A stretch of DNA of 64,000 bases, from positions 3,262,602 to 3,326,601 of the forward strand of contig CM041531.1 in NCBI GenBank assembly GCA_023238725.1, written 5' to 3'. Numbering within the stretch: position 1 is the stretch's first letter; each line of letters starts with the position of its first letter. The translations under genes and the position numbers were made by a program. The stretch is from Scortum barcoo. Its lineage: Eukaryota > Chordata > Actinopteri > Centrarchiformes > Terapontidae. Of this stretch, positions 10,521-21,298 are shown piece after piece. The notes beneath the pieces were generated by a model that was not told where the DNA came from, did no database searches, and saw only the letters and a list, made by a program, of their open reading frames with translations.

Positions 10521-11358
10521 CTGTGACAACATGTGAAGGCAGTTATCCCAGATCATCTTCCGGAGAGAAACAAAGAAACACACACATTTATTTCCTTTGA
10601 ATGAATGAGAGGAATATGTTACAACAGCTACGCAAAAAAGAAACAAAAACGGCTAAATAATATGATTTGATCCAAAAAATGCAGTCCAAAGACTGTATAG
10701 TGCCGCCCTACCTGAGCCAACCCGAGATCTAAATTACTCACCTGGATAAAGGTGCGGGACAAGAGAAAAAAAAAGGAGGGCGTACAGACCAGTAAGCAAA
10801 AAGTCACCAATCATCCTATTAACTGAAAGTAAGTAAACCTGGGGGGAAAATATCTATTTTTATTTAATGGAGCAAAAATATATATGTATATTTTTTATTC
10901 AAAACGAACAAACCTTTGAATTTGGCTCCTACATTAGAGAAGATTCAAAGGTTTTGAGTTTGTGAAATTATACAATCTGATAAATCCAAAGCCTGTTGTT
11001 GAATATCATCCCTTTATAAACCTGTAAAAAACTCAAAAAGAGGAAGAAAATACCTCTGCATGAAGGGTTTAAGAAAATATTTTTCACTGAAGAGAGAAAT
11101 AAGAGTTTTGTGAACATCTGAGTACAGATTCACCAACCTTTTACTGTTGTAAATTAAAGTTACAAGTAATAATTTACATTAAATGTGTGCATCTCTAACT
11201 TATTTTATCTTAAATTCATTCTGCAACTACAAATCTAAACATTAACAAACTTGTTTTTTCTAAAGCAGACTTTTTTCACACACAAATGATCTCTGAACAT
11301 AATCTTCACGAGCTCCAGATCTCTTCAACCTTTGCTTGAACTGATGAGATTTCTGCTT
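10521..11358. other. Spacer ending at the edge of the duplicated block
   Basis: No gene is recognised apart from a possible extension of the minus-strand exon to about 10650. From about 10787 the sequence matches 52639-53212. The match stops at 11358, where the recombinase-like gene begins. Positions 10441-10786 are deleted in the gene C copy. Confidence 0.6.
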
Positions 11359-11376
11359 TGGTCTTCTGCCTTAAGG

Positions 11377-11553
11377 TCACTGAGGCTGTGCATTTTCTGG
11401 GTCATGACATTCGCGTACACAGGCAGTATTACCATCTGCCCCAGGAAACACTTCAGCTCACCAAAATGAGCAAAGTGCTTCTAGCAGTGGAGAAGGGGAG
11501 ACTCTCACAGTACAAAGGTCAAAGCCTTGACAACATTGAGATTGACCCAGAAG
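11377..11553 (+). CDS. Tyrosine-recombinase-like gene, exon 1 of 3 visible
   Basis: The open exon reads TEAVHFLGHDIRVHRQYYHL, then ETLQLTKMSKVLLAVEKGRL and ends in an acidic stretch at a GT donor (11554). The LGH block followed about eight residues later by a Tyr pair resembles box II and the nucleophile of tyrosine recombinases (Crypton- or DIRS-like). Many uncharacterised fish proteins carry this same tail. The exon ends on one base of a split codon and joins in phase with the exon at 13871. Upstream exons are not seen: the duplicated block ends at 11358, so the 5' part may have been lost. Assignment to the recombinase superfamily is my inference from motif spacing. Confidence 0.5.
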
Positions 11554-11967
11554 GTATGGATATGTGTGTATGAGTGTGTATGTTAATATAACTGTTATGG
11601 TTTGCAGTATTTCTTGTTTTGTTTCGTCTGCCTTTTGCCATTTTTCTGTATTTTCTTGTGCCTTGTGTTCTTTGAGGTATTCTGCCCTGTGTTTCCTGTA
11701 CCCCTTGTGTTTTCTCAGCCTGGTGTTCCTTGTGTCCTCCTTGTCTGTCGTTTCCCTGTGTCCTGTGTCAGTTTTTGCTCCTCTCCAGTTTTGCTCACTT
11801 CCTGTTTTATTTTGTATTCCCTCCTTTCCTCACATGTCTGCACTTAACTTCCTGTCCTTGTGTGTTTCCTGCCTGATTCCTCTGATTACTCCTCCCTTAT
11901 TTGTTTCACCTGTCCCCTAGTTAGTCTCCTCTACCTGTTTTCACTTCCCTGTCCCTCACTGTGCATA

Positions 11968-13342
11968 CACCGTGTTCCAAAAGTTCATGCACCCCAATTG
12001 GGCAACATTTTTGTCTGTTTGTCTCCAAAATAGGGTTGCACCTGGTCAGCCAGGTGTTGTGAGGTTGTTTCATTAGTTCATCTGTTTGTGACAGGTCTAT
12101 AAATTTCTTGGTTGACCATGGAGCATGTCACTGAGAGAACCTTTTTGGTAGTGCTGCCACGATGGCCAAACAAAAAATCTGGAAAGGCTGCACTTTCAGA
12201 GCCTCAGGTCCGTGCTCAAGCCATTGCCTTGTGCGCAGGGCAGGGAAAACTTGCAGAGAGAGGTAGCTCAGGGACCTTGGCAGAAGCATACGATGGGTGA
12301 AGAAGTGGTGGCAGAGACACCAGAGTTGTGACTCCCTTGAAGACAAGCCCCGTGCAGGTCTCCCCTCAGTTCTGAATTCGAGGGACAAGGAGCTCATCCG
12401 CAAGGCCAAGGAAAAGAGACACCAATCCTGCCGCAGACTCAGTTGAAGACTGAAGAATCTTGGGGAAGCAGTCTCTAAGAGTACCATCCATAGTTTCCTG
12501 ACTGAGAAACTTGGTCTGAGAGCATACAGAAGACAGCAGATTCCTCGCCTTACCAAACTGCAAAAGGTGAAGTGGCTGGCTGGCTTTTGCAAAGAAGTAT
12601 GCTACAATGACCCCAAGAGACTGGGAAAACTGGGTTTTCTCTGATGAGTGCCCACTCTACTTATTTCCAACTCCCAACAGCCAAAACAACCGCATCTACA
12701 CTGACAATCGAATGAAAGTGCCAACTTCTGAACAAGTCAAGTTCAGCGCCCAATGCATGGTCTGGGTGGCGATGTCATCTTCAGGGCTGTCTGAGTTGCA
12801 TGTTGTACCCCAGGACACTGCCATCAATGCTGAGTATTATGTTGAGAAAATTCTCCAGCCAGTGCTGCTTCCCATACTCACCAGAAAGAAGAAATCGGGC
12901 CACGTCACAGCTAGGAAGATGTTCAACAGGCGTGCGGAAACGGTCTTCGTGCAAGATGGTGCCCCCGGGTTTGCACATACTGCTTGCGTACAACTCAGCA
13001 GTGGTGTTCTGAGCAGCTTCCTGGCTTTCTGCACAAAGAGGAATGGCCACCCAACTCCCCAGACCTCAACCCGATTGAGAACTGCTGGGGTATCCTGAAC
13101 AGTCGGGTCTTCCACAGCCCACCCCTACCACCATGAAGCAGCTCAATGCGAGGGCTGTGCGGGAGTGGGGCAACACTGAGCCTTCCTTTCTAAAGAACTT
13201 AGAGCACTTCTATGCCCGACAGGCTGAGGGCAGTAATTAAGATGTGGGAGAGATACACTGGCTTTTGAATAAACGCATTCTATTGAATATTCACAATCTG
13301 AGTTGACTTTTTCTGTGGTGCACGAACTTTTGGGACACGGTG
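11968..13342 (+). mobile_element. Tc1/mariner-type DNA transposon (1375 bp) nested in the LTR-like element
   Basis: The left end CACCGTGTTCCAAAAGTTCA and the right end (reverse complement CACCGTGTCCCAAAAGTTCG) are terminal inverted repeats. They are flanked by TA at 11966-11967 and 13343-13344, the target duplication of this superfamily. A decayed transposase lies inside. Confidence 0.88.
12112..13240 (+). pseudogene. Tc1/mariner transposase, decayed
   Basis: Helix-turn-helix-like sequence (QVRAQAIALC) and a DKELIRKAKEKR-like stretch lie in different frames before 12600. A longer open frame at 12607-13098 carries the first catalytic aspartate (VFSDECPLYLF) and the second (VFVQDGAPGFAH). The third catalytic block, normally WPPNSPDLNPIE, is encoded near 13046-13080 but out of frame with the rest. 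At least three frame changes are visible, so the copy is inactive unless these are assembly errors. Confidence 0.75.
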
Positions 13343-13870
13343 TATATACCAGTCCAGTCCGGTCTTTTGTTCTTTGTCCAATCGTCTGTGTTGTCACCGT
13401 GCTGTGCTCCTGTACGCCGTCTGTTCCTGTTCCCCGTGTTCCTGAAATAAAGAGCCATTACATCTACTCTGCCTGCCTCGTCTGCATTCCTGGTCCCAAC
13501 TGCACTCCGCCCTGCACCTATCCTAACATATAACATATTAAGTTCAGATGCTTGGACAACCTATGGTTATTGTCTCATAAGAAATGCATCATCAGTACTT
13601 GTTAATAGTGGGGTACTCCTTATGTTGTATTTGGAAACTGAAATCTAGATGAATGAAAGGAATGCAAATGTCTGTGAAGTACTGCAGACATACTTTTCAC
13701 CATAGAAGATGGTGTGTCTGTTCATGTGATGTGTAACACAAATGTATTTTACGTAATATACAACTGCAATAATGTGATGTAAATTCAGAATGGACTTGTT
13801 GGTCTTCTGCCTTAAGGCTACAGTCACTGAGGCTGTGCATTTTGTTCCTACTCTCACATTTCCTCTTTAG

Positions 13871-14020
13871 AGAAAATTGATTCTTTACAAGAGGATATGT
13901 CAAGTGATGAGGATGAGTCTGTTCATTCAACCACTGAGACAACAGGCGAAGATGGCCATGCGACACCAGAGACAAGTTCCTCTCTTCCAGCCACTTCTTC
14001 CAGTGCTCCTCTCGATCAAG
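13871..14020 (+). CDS. Tyrosine-recombinase-like gene, exon 2
   Basis: A 150-bp exon between acceptor tcctctttag and donor GTAGAG, phase 1 at both ends. It encodes an acidic, Ser/Thr-rich, probably disordered linker (EKIDSLQEDMSSDEDESVHS, then PETSSSLPATSSSAPLDQ). It joins in frame to the exons at 11553 and 14905. Just upstream, 13801-13842 repeats the start of exon 1 and its acceptor (ttctgccttaaggctacag, then tcactgaggctgtgcatttt). Confidence 0.55.
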
Positions 14021-14848
14021 GTAGAGAAATACTGTTTGGGCTAGAGTTCGGTCTTTTCTAATGGCCAGATGAGCTGTTTTTAAGAGGTACATCAGTAGAG
14101 GCGGTAATTGTGAACATAACTTAATAAATCTGGTCCTACAGCTCAATAATACTGACTCTTTTTTTGGCACTGTGGAAAACGTTTTGAATTGTGGTTACAG
14201 TAAAAGCACATACTCAGAGCCTACTTGTTCAACTTAAACATATTGATCACTAATATGACATTAGGATAAATAGGATTAATTGGTCAATTTATTAATTTGT
14301 AATTTGTTTGTCCTTACCTAGTCACAGTAATGTGATCCAATGATAGATTAAAGAGGGGCATTATGCCAGAATCTGTTGAGTGGTGTTATGTTACAACCAA
14401 CATTGAACTTCATATACACATTGTGACATGTTGTTCTTACTAAACATATCGTACAGTACACGCAGATGACATTTAATGAGTCATGTTTCCAAAGGGAAGT
14501 AAGGCACCCAAAAGTGGCTTTCAGCAGTTTGTGTACAGCTAAAGCCCTCAAAGTGACATTTAAATTGATTGCGTCCTATATAAATATTAAAATTCTGCAA
14601 ACAAAAGTTGTTTTAAACAAAATGTAAAAGTTGCACCACTGAGACAGCTATTACCACATACTGCACATACTACCATAAACAGCTACTGTAGTTTGTTGTA
14701 CTATGCTGTAGTAGGTGGTAGTATGAGCTAATAACTAAAACTAATATGTATGTTGAATTTACTTGAATGTTTGCCTTGGTGTTGTCTTCACACTTTGAAC
14801 AGCAGTACTGAAAGGAAGCGGAGGTTGTGAACGCTGAGTTACTGACAT

Positions 14849-14849
<1 letters not shown>

Positions 14850-14900
<51 letters not shown>
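14850..14900. repeat. (CT)n microsatellite serving as a polypyrimidine tract
   Basis: About 25 uninterrupted CT units end directly at gtag, the acceptor of the following exon at 14905. The repeat doubles as that exon's polypyrimidine tract. Confidence 0.9.
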
Positions 14901-14903
<3 letters not shown>

Positions 14904-14904
14904 G

Positions 14905-15135
14905 ACTACAGAGGTAACCCCAAACGTAAGTGGGAAGACAGTGAGGTACGAGCAGCTGAGAGACACATGATGTGCTTCATCCATACATGCAAGGTACCAC
15001 AAAAGATTGACTGTATTCAGTGTATCAACGCCGAGCCCTATTGCACTGAAGGACCGCAACTGGACTGGAGTGAAAAATTACATCAGAAATCGAATCACTG
15101 CCTTAAAGAGAAAGGCTTGTGCTAAGGACTCATAA
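14905..15135 (+). pseudogene. Tyrosine-recombinase-like gene, exon 3, with one frameshift
   Basis: The exon continues in phase from exon 2 and reads YRGNPKRKWEDSEVRAAERH, then MMCFIHTCKVPQKIDCIQCI. After about 15045 the frame must change by one base to continue as the conserved block NWTGVKNYIRNRITALKRKA, ending at TAA 15133-15135. Without the shift the protein ends at 15124. In fish proteins of this type a W-x-x-VKxYIRNRI block closes the protein, so the shift is either a disabling mutation or an assembly error. Function is unknown. Confidence 0.5.
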
Positions 15136-15759
15136 CTGCTCATTTTTTCTATTTTGGCAGCTTGTCTTTGTCTGGCCCCCTGCGCTTAGGCCAGTATCCA
15201 TTTCACTCAGTTCTCGCGCTGGTGCTCCCCCATTCCTTCCTGGGTGGTACCCAGTGTTTGGTTTGGTTCCCCTTCCCTGGTGCTGGCCTAGCGTAGAGGG
15301 GTTTTATCTTTTAAAAAGTTATTTTGTTTGTCATTTAACTCATCCTGTACTTGTTTGTTGAAGTATACCTGTAAGTTGAAGTATATCTTACCTATATAGA
15401 GATTAATAATGTAACTCTTCCTTGTCTTTTTCTTTTCATCTTCTCTTTCTTCTTCTTTTTATTCAGCCGTCATTAAAAGTCTCATCTCTTTCTCTGTAAC
15501 AGTCTGGTGAGACAGCTCAGACAGCAGACACTACGTATTACCATTACACAGGAATAAACATCCTATTATCTGAAAAACATATACCTGGAAAACTACGTTT
15601 CTTCAACAACACCTGCAGCTGTGATGAAAGTATTTCAAGAATCTTTACAGACTCTTCTGAACATCTGGATGAAAAATGATTCTGTCTGTTATTATTATTA
15701 ATATTAAGATTGTAAAAAGTTCTTCATGCAGTCATTAAAAGGAGCTTATTCAAATGTCC

Positions 15760-15790
<31 letters not shown>

Positions 15791-16910
15791 TATGTGGAAA
15801 TAGGAAAGAAAAATCGGTTCGGTTTTTCCGTTTTTGGTTGTAAATGAAAAAACGGAAAAACTATATGGTACTTCTGTTTTTTTCGATTTTGGTTTAAAAC
15901 CAAAAAACGAATTGCCTGAACGCATACACGGACCGTATAAGACTACAATGCTGTCTGAAAAGCACTCAGATGAATATTCCTTTAAAAATGGTGAAAGACG
16001 TGGCGATGACCCCGAGCAGATGTGACCTCCAGGCTATTGTGTAAGTAGACTGTGAATGTTGATCACATCTGCCACATGTTACTGTGACTGCAATGACTTT
16101 GTATTGAAAAACTGGAAAACGAGGGAAATCTGTAATTGGGTCTTTTTGTCAGTTCCTTAACTGTTAACTAGTGAAAGATAAGACAGTACTTTATTTATCC
16201 TGAGGGAAGCTGCAGAACAAAGTTTATTCATAAAAACAAACAAATGATAAAAGTAGAGGTGTAAATGTCAGATATTTATGACAAAGATTAGTGTGAATTA
16301 TTCTAATAATTATTAAATGATTCAAGAGTTAAGAATTTCATTGCTAATGATTGCTTGACGTATATTGTTGTGCCAATGATGATAAATAAATTCTTGAAAT
16401 CTTGAAATAACAAATTGATCTTTAGTTGTTTGCAGATTCTCCACAAGGGGGCGTTGTTCAGTGCTGTGAAAGTGTATTTATAATATATAACATGAATTTG
16501 TTTTAGAGACATGATGATTCACTTTATGTTGTTGTTAAACTGCACTGCATTATACAGAGGTGTTTCTATTATCCAGTCTCCCCTCAGTGAGGTAAATGAT
16601 GTGGATGAACTAATAAAAACACCTGTTAATATTAATATTAATATTAGTCTCTCTAATATTGGTTCTAACACTTTGCTGAACATTTAGCTGATAGCACATT
16701 TGTGAGTAAAAGACGTCTTTCTTTTTCATTTTTTGTTTTCAGGGACACTGTGTGTGTTCTTGTGTTTCTGACAGTATACAACATTTGTGTTTCTTCTTAC
16801 TGGTAAAAAGTTTTGCCTCGATGCCGACTGGACCTGGGCGAATAATGTGAACAATGTGCCTACGTCTGCCCCTTCCACCATCTCAATTTCTGAACAACAG
16901 CCTAAAAAAC
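15136..16910. other. Intergenic: (AAT)n tract and a self-complementary repeat
   Basis: There is an (AAT)n microsatellite at about 15760-15788. At 15800-15915 a repeat built from cggttttt/aaaaaccg-type words is strongly self-complementary (cggtttttccgttt... against aaaacggaaaaac), as in a small foldback transposon; a related piece is near 55090-55165. No supported gene is seen in the rest. An ORF on the minus strand at 16726-16944 has no recognisable content. Confidence 0.4.
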
Positions 16911-18310
16911 AATGAGGATGCTGATCTTTGTGTGTAATAATCACAGATCATGTTCTCATGTAGATAAACATGTTGATGCAGCCAATCAACTGATAATTAT
17001 TGATGATTATACAGAAACTTTGAATGTTAAAACTGTTGCTTTTAAGTAAAGATTCATGTTAAATGTAAAAATACGACTTTAAAATGCCTTTTATTAATCA
17101 AACACAGCAGCCAGAGTGTGTGAATGCATATGAAGTGATATTTCATACACGCATGTATGACAGCTGTGTATTAATCAAATATTTTCTGTGATTAAAGGAG
17201 AGTATTTGAAATCCTATTTTAATAATTTCTGCCGCTTTCTAAATAAAAAATACATTTTTGCATTTAATGTTTTAATTTAAAGCTCTCTTTATTTTGGAGG
17301 CCAAGAGTGGAGACACTTCAGTTGACTCTCTGAGGCTGTTAAATATTCATACTACATGAAAATGTTTGTAGTTTAAAAGGGAAATAACCTCTGCAGCTTG
17401 TGTGTGAATACAGCAGTGGTGCTGCATGATGACTGGACTGTCATGGTCCTGTGCTCCTCGTGTTTCTTCCTCGTGTTTCTTGAGTTTTGTTGGTTGTTTT
17501 TTCTTTCCCTCTCCTTGTATTTATCTGTTCCAGTGTTTTTACGCACTTCCTGTTTTATTTTTTATTCTTTCCTCTCCTCACATGTCTGTCACTTTACTTC
17601 CTGCCGTTGTGTGTTTCCCACCTCTTTGACTGTTCTGCTCCGCCCTGATTGCTTTCACCTGTCTGCTGTTATTCTCTTCACCTGTCTGCCTGTTATTCTC
17701 TTCACCTGTCTCCTGTTATTCTCTCCACCTGTCACCTGTCTCCTGTTATTCTCTTCACCTGTCTCAGTAATCACAGTGCCGCCATATTACATGGTTGATG
17801 AGTCAATAAAATACTCAGATTGTTCTCGAAGTGTTTACCCGATCGACATCACACCAAGTGCAAACAGGTTACGTCCCTTATAGTTAGATTAAATGTTGTC
17901 TCAGGGACCCACACCTGAGTATATTTAGGTATTCATACCTGTCTACCAGTTTTCATAAATAACCTCACCATTGTGACGTAATCATATTCTCCATATAGTG
18001 TTGAAACTTTTACTGAAAAAAAGTGAATAACTGTCAGCAGGGTTGAAAGTATTCAGTCTAAATTTTACGTTTTTTCACTATCGCGAAATTTTACGGCGGT
18101 TTCATAATTTTGAAAAAGAATAAAGTGTAATTTTTTTTCGTTCACAGTATTCTGTGGTTAACTGACCTGTTTACGTTTTACAGCATCTTACAATTTATTT
18201 TTATGCACTACTACTTAGCTCTAGATGTGTCCATACATAAAATATGTAGCTGCTAAACCGAATGAGCTCTAAAGATGATGTGATGGTGTGCACACATATT
18301 CAGTCATGCA
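16911..18310. repeat. Segmental duplicate of 54680-55964
   Basis: The block beginning caatgaggatgctgatcttt and ending gtgcacacatattcagt is repeated in the same orientation at 54680-55964. Here it contains an LTR-like repeat fragment (about 17430-17770). The right end is the empty site of the large BEL/Pao insertion at 55965. No gene is seen. Confidence 0.75.
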
Positions 18311-18479
18311 AACAAACTGGAAATGTCAGTGATCGACTTTGCACCAATTTATTTACCAAATATTAAGATGGCAGTGAACATCTAATACCCATACAAAAAG
18401 GTAGTGGCAAGTAGATAAGGTGCAAGGAGTCTTGAAGCAAAAGTCAACAGACTGATCTCAGCAGGTGATGGTGGTGGGG

Positions 18480-18803
18480 ATGATTGTGTTGTTTATTAAA
18501 TAGCGAATGATGTGAAGGTGATGAAGGAAGACTCCGCTGACACTGTCTTACTTGTATATAAGAAAGGTTTATTACAAAGAAATACAGCATCAAAACAAGC
18601 ATCCGGATCACCTGTGAGAGGGATCGAAGCCAATATGAATCTGCTCTGAATATCATCTCTAACTATCTGCTTATATAGGTTAGCTGTTTCATAATAATCC
18701 TGTGACAAAACATGTGGTTCACATTAAGAAGGGCTTTAGGTTTTCAGACAGAGAGGTGCCCAACCTGAGACTCACTAAACATAACAAACCCAGGACAGTC
18801 AAT
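18480..18803 (-). repeat. LTR-like segment (possible solo LTR)
   Basis: Read on the minus strand it starts TGTCCTGGGT, has a TATA-like ctatataagcag near 18670 and AATAAA signals near 18568 and 18493. This spacing is like U3-R-U5 of a retroviral or gypsy-type LTR. Ends and target duplication are not resolved, so the call is weak. Confidence 0.3.
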
Positions 18804-18810
18804 CAACATA

Positions 18811-20392
18811 TGGAATTTCAGATACTACAATTGTAATAAAACTGATGAAATGATGATAATGGCATAAGAGTATATAATAATAATTATAATATTGATGCAT
18901 GACGACAGCTTTGGGGACCTGCAGTTTCGTTGACGGGATTGACGGGATTGGAGGAGGAGGTCATAGACTTCCTCCAGCCTGTCATCAGGGCATAGATAAT
19001 CAGCTAAGCTGGTGCTTGGAGATTCATTTTCCATTCAGTCTATGAAGTGATGGTTACTGAGCTGGTTCAATGAATTTGTTTATTTAGAAATGAAAAGTTT
19101 TGTTATTTCTTTTCAAACTGGTTGTGGTCTCTCCTTTATGTTGTTATCAACACGAGCCTGGCACTGATAGCAGTAACTATCACTGCTACACACATTTTGA
19201 ATCTGTCATTACTGTGTCAGAGTGTTTGTGAATAAAGTCACTGTGTTTTTGGTTATTAGCAGGATTCCTACGGGAAAGCCAGGGAATTTAAGTATTGATT
19301 TAATCAGGATTTATTCTAGTGTGTAGTAAATTATTAAATGGACTTTTTTAATGTTCAGCAATACTGAAATGATGAATATTTCCTATTCCACAGAGATATA
19401 AACACAGAAACAGGTCTTGATTCCACTCTAATTTCACTGATGATCAATATCAGGCCCTGTTGTGGAAACTGTTGGGACAGCTTCCTTTGTACATTGGACT
19501 GTATGTATGGTATAATGGTATGGTATTCTTTGGCAGTCCCACGTGGAATAAGGACTCCAATATGAGTCACTTGCCAAAGTCCAGTCCACTTTCCCTCATG
19601 TACTCTGCCTTGTGGGGATTCAGTAACAGCAGTTGTGTAAGGAAATATAATATTAGAAGCTGCCCTGTGTTGTACTGATGAAACTCCTTCTGTAGACTCT
19701 ACCATTTACATTTATTATTGAGAAAACAGCACACAAAAGCCTTCCCACTGGAAAGTCAGAATGAAAATGCTGAATACGCTTTGGCAGATTGACTCGTCCA
19801 CCATGTAATATGGCGGCTTAGTACAAGATAAATTCCAGACGTTCAACGTAACTTAGCCAACAAGGAATAATAGCTATGAAAAGTTCACAGCACTGTGATT
19901 ACTGAAACGGTGAACAATCTGTCGTAACCCTGGTTACTCGTCATTCTCTAGGCTTTTATTTTGAATTTTTTACTTCTTACGGGTTCCGGGTCACTGTCTG
20001 CTGGAAAGAATGCATAGATAGGGTCTGCTCTGCTATCCAGTGTTTGTTCATGATGTCCACGCATTATGTTACTAAAAAATGAGTTAACAGCAAACGTAAG
20101 TCTGTTTAGTGTGTTCATTTTCCTGCAGATTTCCATTATGGTGCTACTATGGCATACATTCAGTCTACCTCTAACAGCTTTGCTGTGGCGACCCATGGGG
20201 GTCAGCCCCCAGTGGGGCCAGGAGAGGGGAGGGTGTCAACCAGATCCATAGCATGGTTTGCTGTCTCTGAATCTGCAATGTTGAGTGGTGCCTGTGACTA
20301 TGATGTTTTTCCAGCAGGAGTCTGTGTTGGCGTTGTCTGTGTTCACATGTATCAGCATCTTAATAAGTGGTTCATCTTGATTTATTATGAGT
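18811..20392. other. Intergenic, with a repeat inverted relative to 55200-55480
   Basis: Positions about 19790-20030 are the reverse complement (diverged) of 55280-55480, including the stretch cactgtgattactgaaacgg. This marks a dispersed element rather than a gene. A short minus-strand ORF at 18825-19034 (LADYLCPDDRLEEVYDLLLQ) is not recognised. Confidence 0.4.
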
Positions 20393-20402
20393 GACTTCAT
20401 TA

Positions 20403-21240
20403 TCAAATCCCGGTTTGGGAACCACAGGATTTCATCTCTGCTTTTTGCAGATGATGTTGTCCTGATGGCTTCATCAAGCCAGGACCTTCAGCATGTGCTG
20501 GAGCGGTTTGCAGCTGAGTGTGAAGCGGCTGGGATGAGAATCAGCACCTCCAAATCTGAGGCCATGGTTCTCGACCGGAAAAGGGTGGCGTGCCCTCTCC
20601 GGGTGGGTGGAGAGGTCCTGCCTCAAGTGGAGGAGTTCAAGTATCTCGGGGTCTTGTTCACGAGTGAGGGAAAGATGGAGCGTGAGATTGACAGGCGGAT
20701 TGGTGCAGCGTCCGCAGTTATGCGGTCGGTGTGCCGGACCGCTTAGTGGTGAAGAAGGAGCTGAGTCGAAAGGCGAAGCTCTCGATTTACCGGTCAATCT
20801 ACGCTCCCACCCTCACCTATGGTCATGAACTTTGGGTAATGACCGAAAGGACAAGATCAGCCTGGATACAAGCGGTGACCGAAATGAGTTTCCTCCGCAG
20901 CTTGGGGTGGCTGGGCGCTCCCTTAGAGATAGGGTGAGAAGCTCGGTCACTCGGGAGGAGCTCGAGATAGAGCCGCTGCTCCTTCACATCGAGAGGAGTC
21001 AGCTGAGGTGGCTTGGGCATCTATTTCGGATGCCCCCTAGATGCTTCCCTAGGGAGGTGTTCCAGGCATGTCCCACCGGGAGGAGGCCTCGGGGAAGACC
21101 AAGGACACGCTGGAGAGACTATGTCTCTCGGCTGGCCTGGGAACGCATACTCGGGGTCCCCCCGGAAGAGCTGGAGGAAGTGTCTGGGGTGAGGGAAGTC
21201 TGGGCATCTCTGCTGCTCAGACTGCTGCCTCCGCAATCTT
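20403..21240 (+). pseudogene. Rex3 reverse transcriptase C-terminal fragment
   Basis: Starts inside the RT domain with the catalytic FADDVVLMASS block, then GMRISTSKSEAMVLDRKRVA and VEEFKYLGVLFTSEG, to about 20740. It continues in other frames with SRKAKLSIYRSIYAPTLTYG and RSQLRWLGHLFRMPPRCFPR, ending near LLRLLPP. Frame changes near 20740 and 20900, and loss of the endonuclease, make it non-functional. Confidence 0.85.
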
Positions 21241-21288
21241 GACCCAGGTCCCGGATCAAGCGGTTGAAGATGGATGGATGGATGGATG
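20403..21288 (+). mobile_element. Rex3-type (RTE clade) LINE, 5'-truncated, with 10-bp target duplication
   Basis: The insertion is flanked by GACTTCATTA at 20393-20402 and 21289-21298. The 3' end is a run of TGGA/GATG units (about 21268-21290), the hallmark tail of Rex3. It encodes the C-terminal part of the reverse transcriptase. Confidence 0.85.
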
Positions 21289-21298
21289 GACTTCATTA

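Larger units (their letters stand above)
11593..13528. mobile_element. LTR-like element with TGTTA...TAACA ends, split by a nested Tc1 copy
   Basis: It starts TGTTATGG at 11593 and ends CCTAACA at 13528, flanked by TATAAC at 11587-11592 and 13529-13534. Without the nested Tc1 it is about 560 bp. It contains a pyrimidine-rich body and an AATAAA near 13446 followed by about 80 bp, the layout of a solo LTR. Related sequence occurs at 17430-17770 and, in the opposite orientation, at 37362-37922 and 44410-44930. A non-autonomous DNA element is the alternative. Confidence 0.5.

Noticed and set aside
11564..11920. 118-codon Cys/Leu/Phe-rich frame resembling a membrane protein
   Set aside because: It is the pyrimidine-rich body of the LTR-like repeat; related copies at 17430 and 44410 give similar meaningless frames.
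14670..15059. Open frame on the minus strand with an Arg-Glu repeat
   Set aside because: It is a translation of the (CT)n microsatellite plus flanks.
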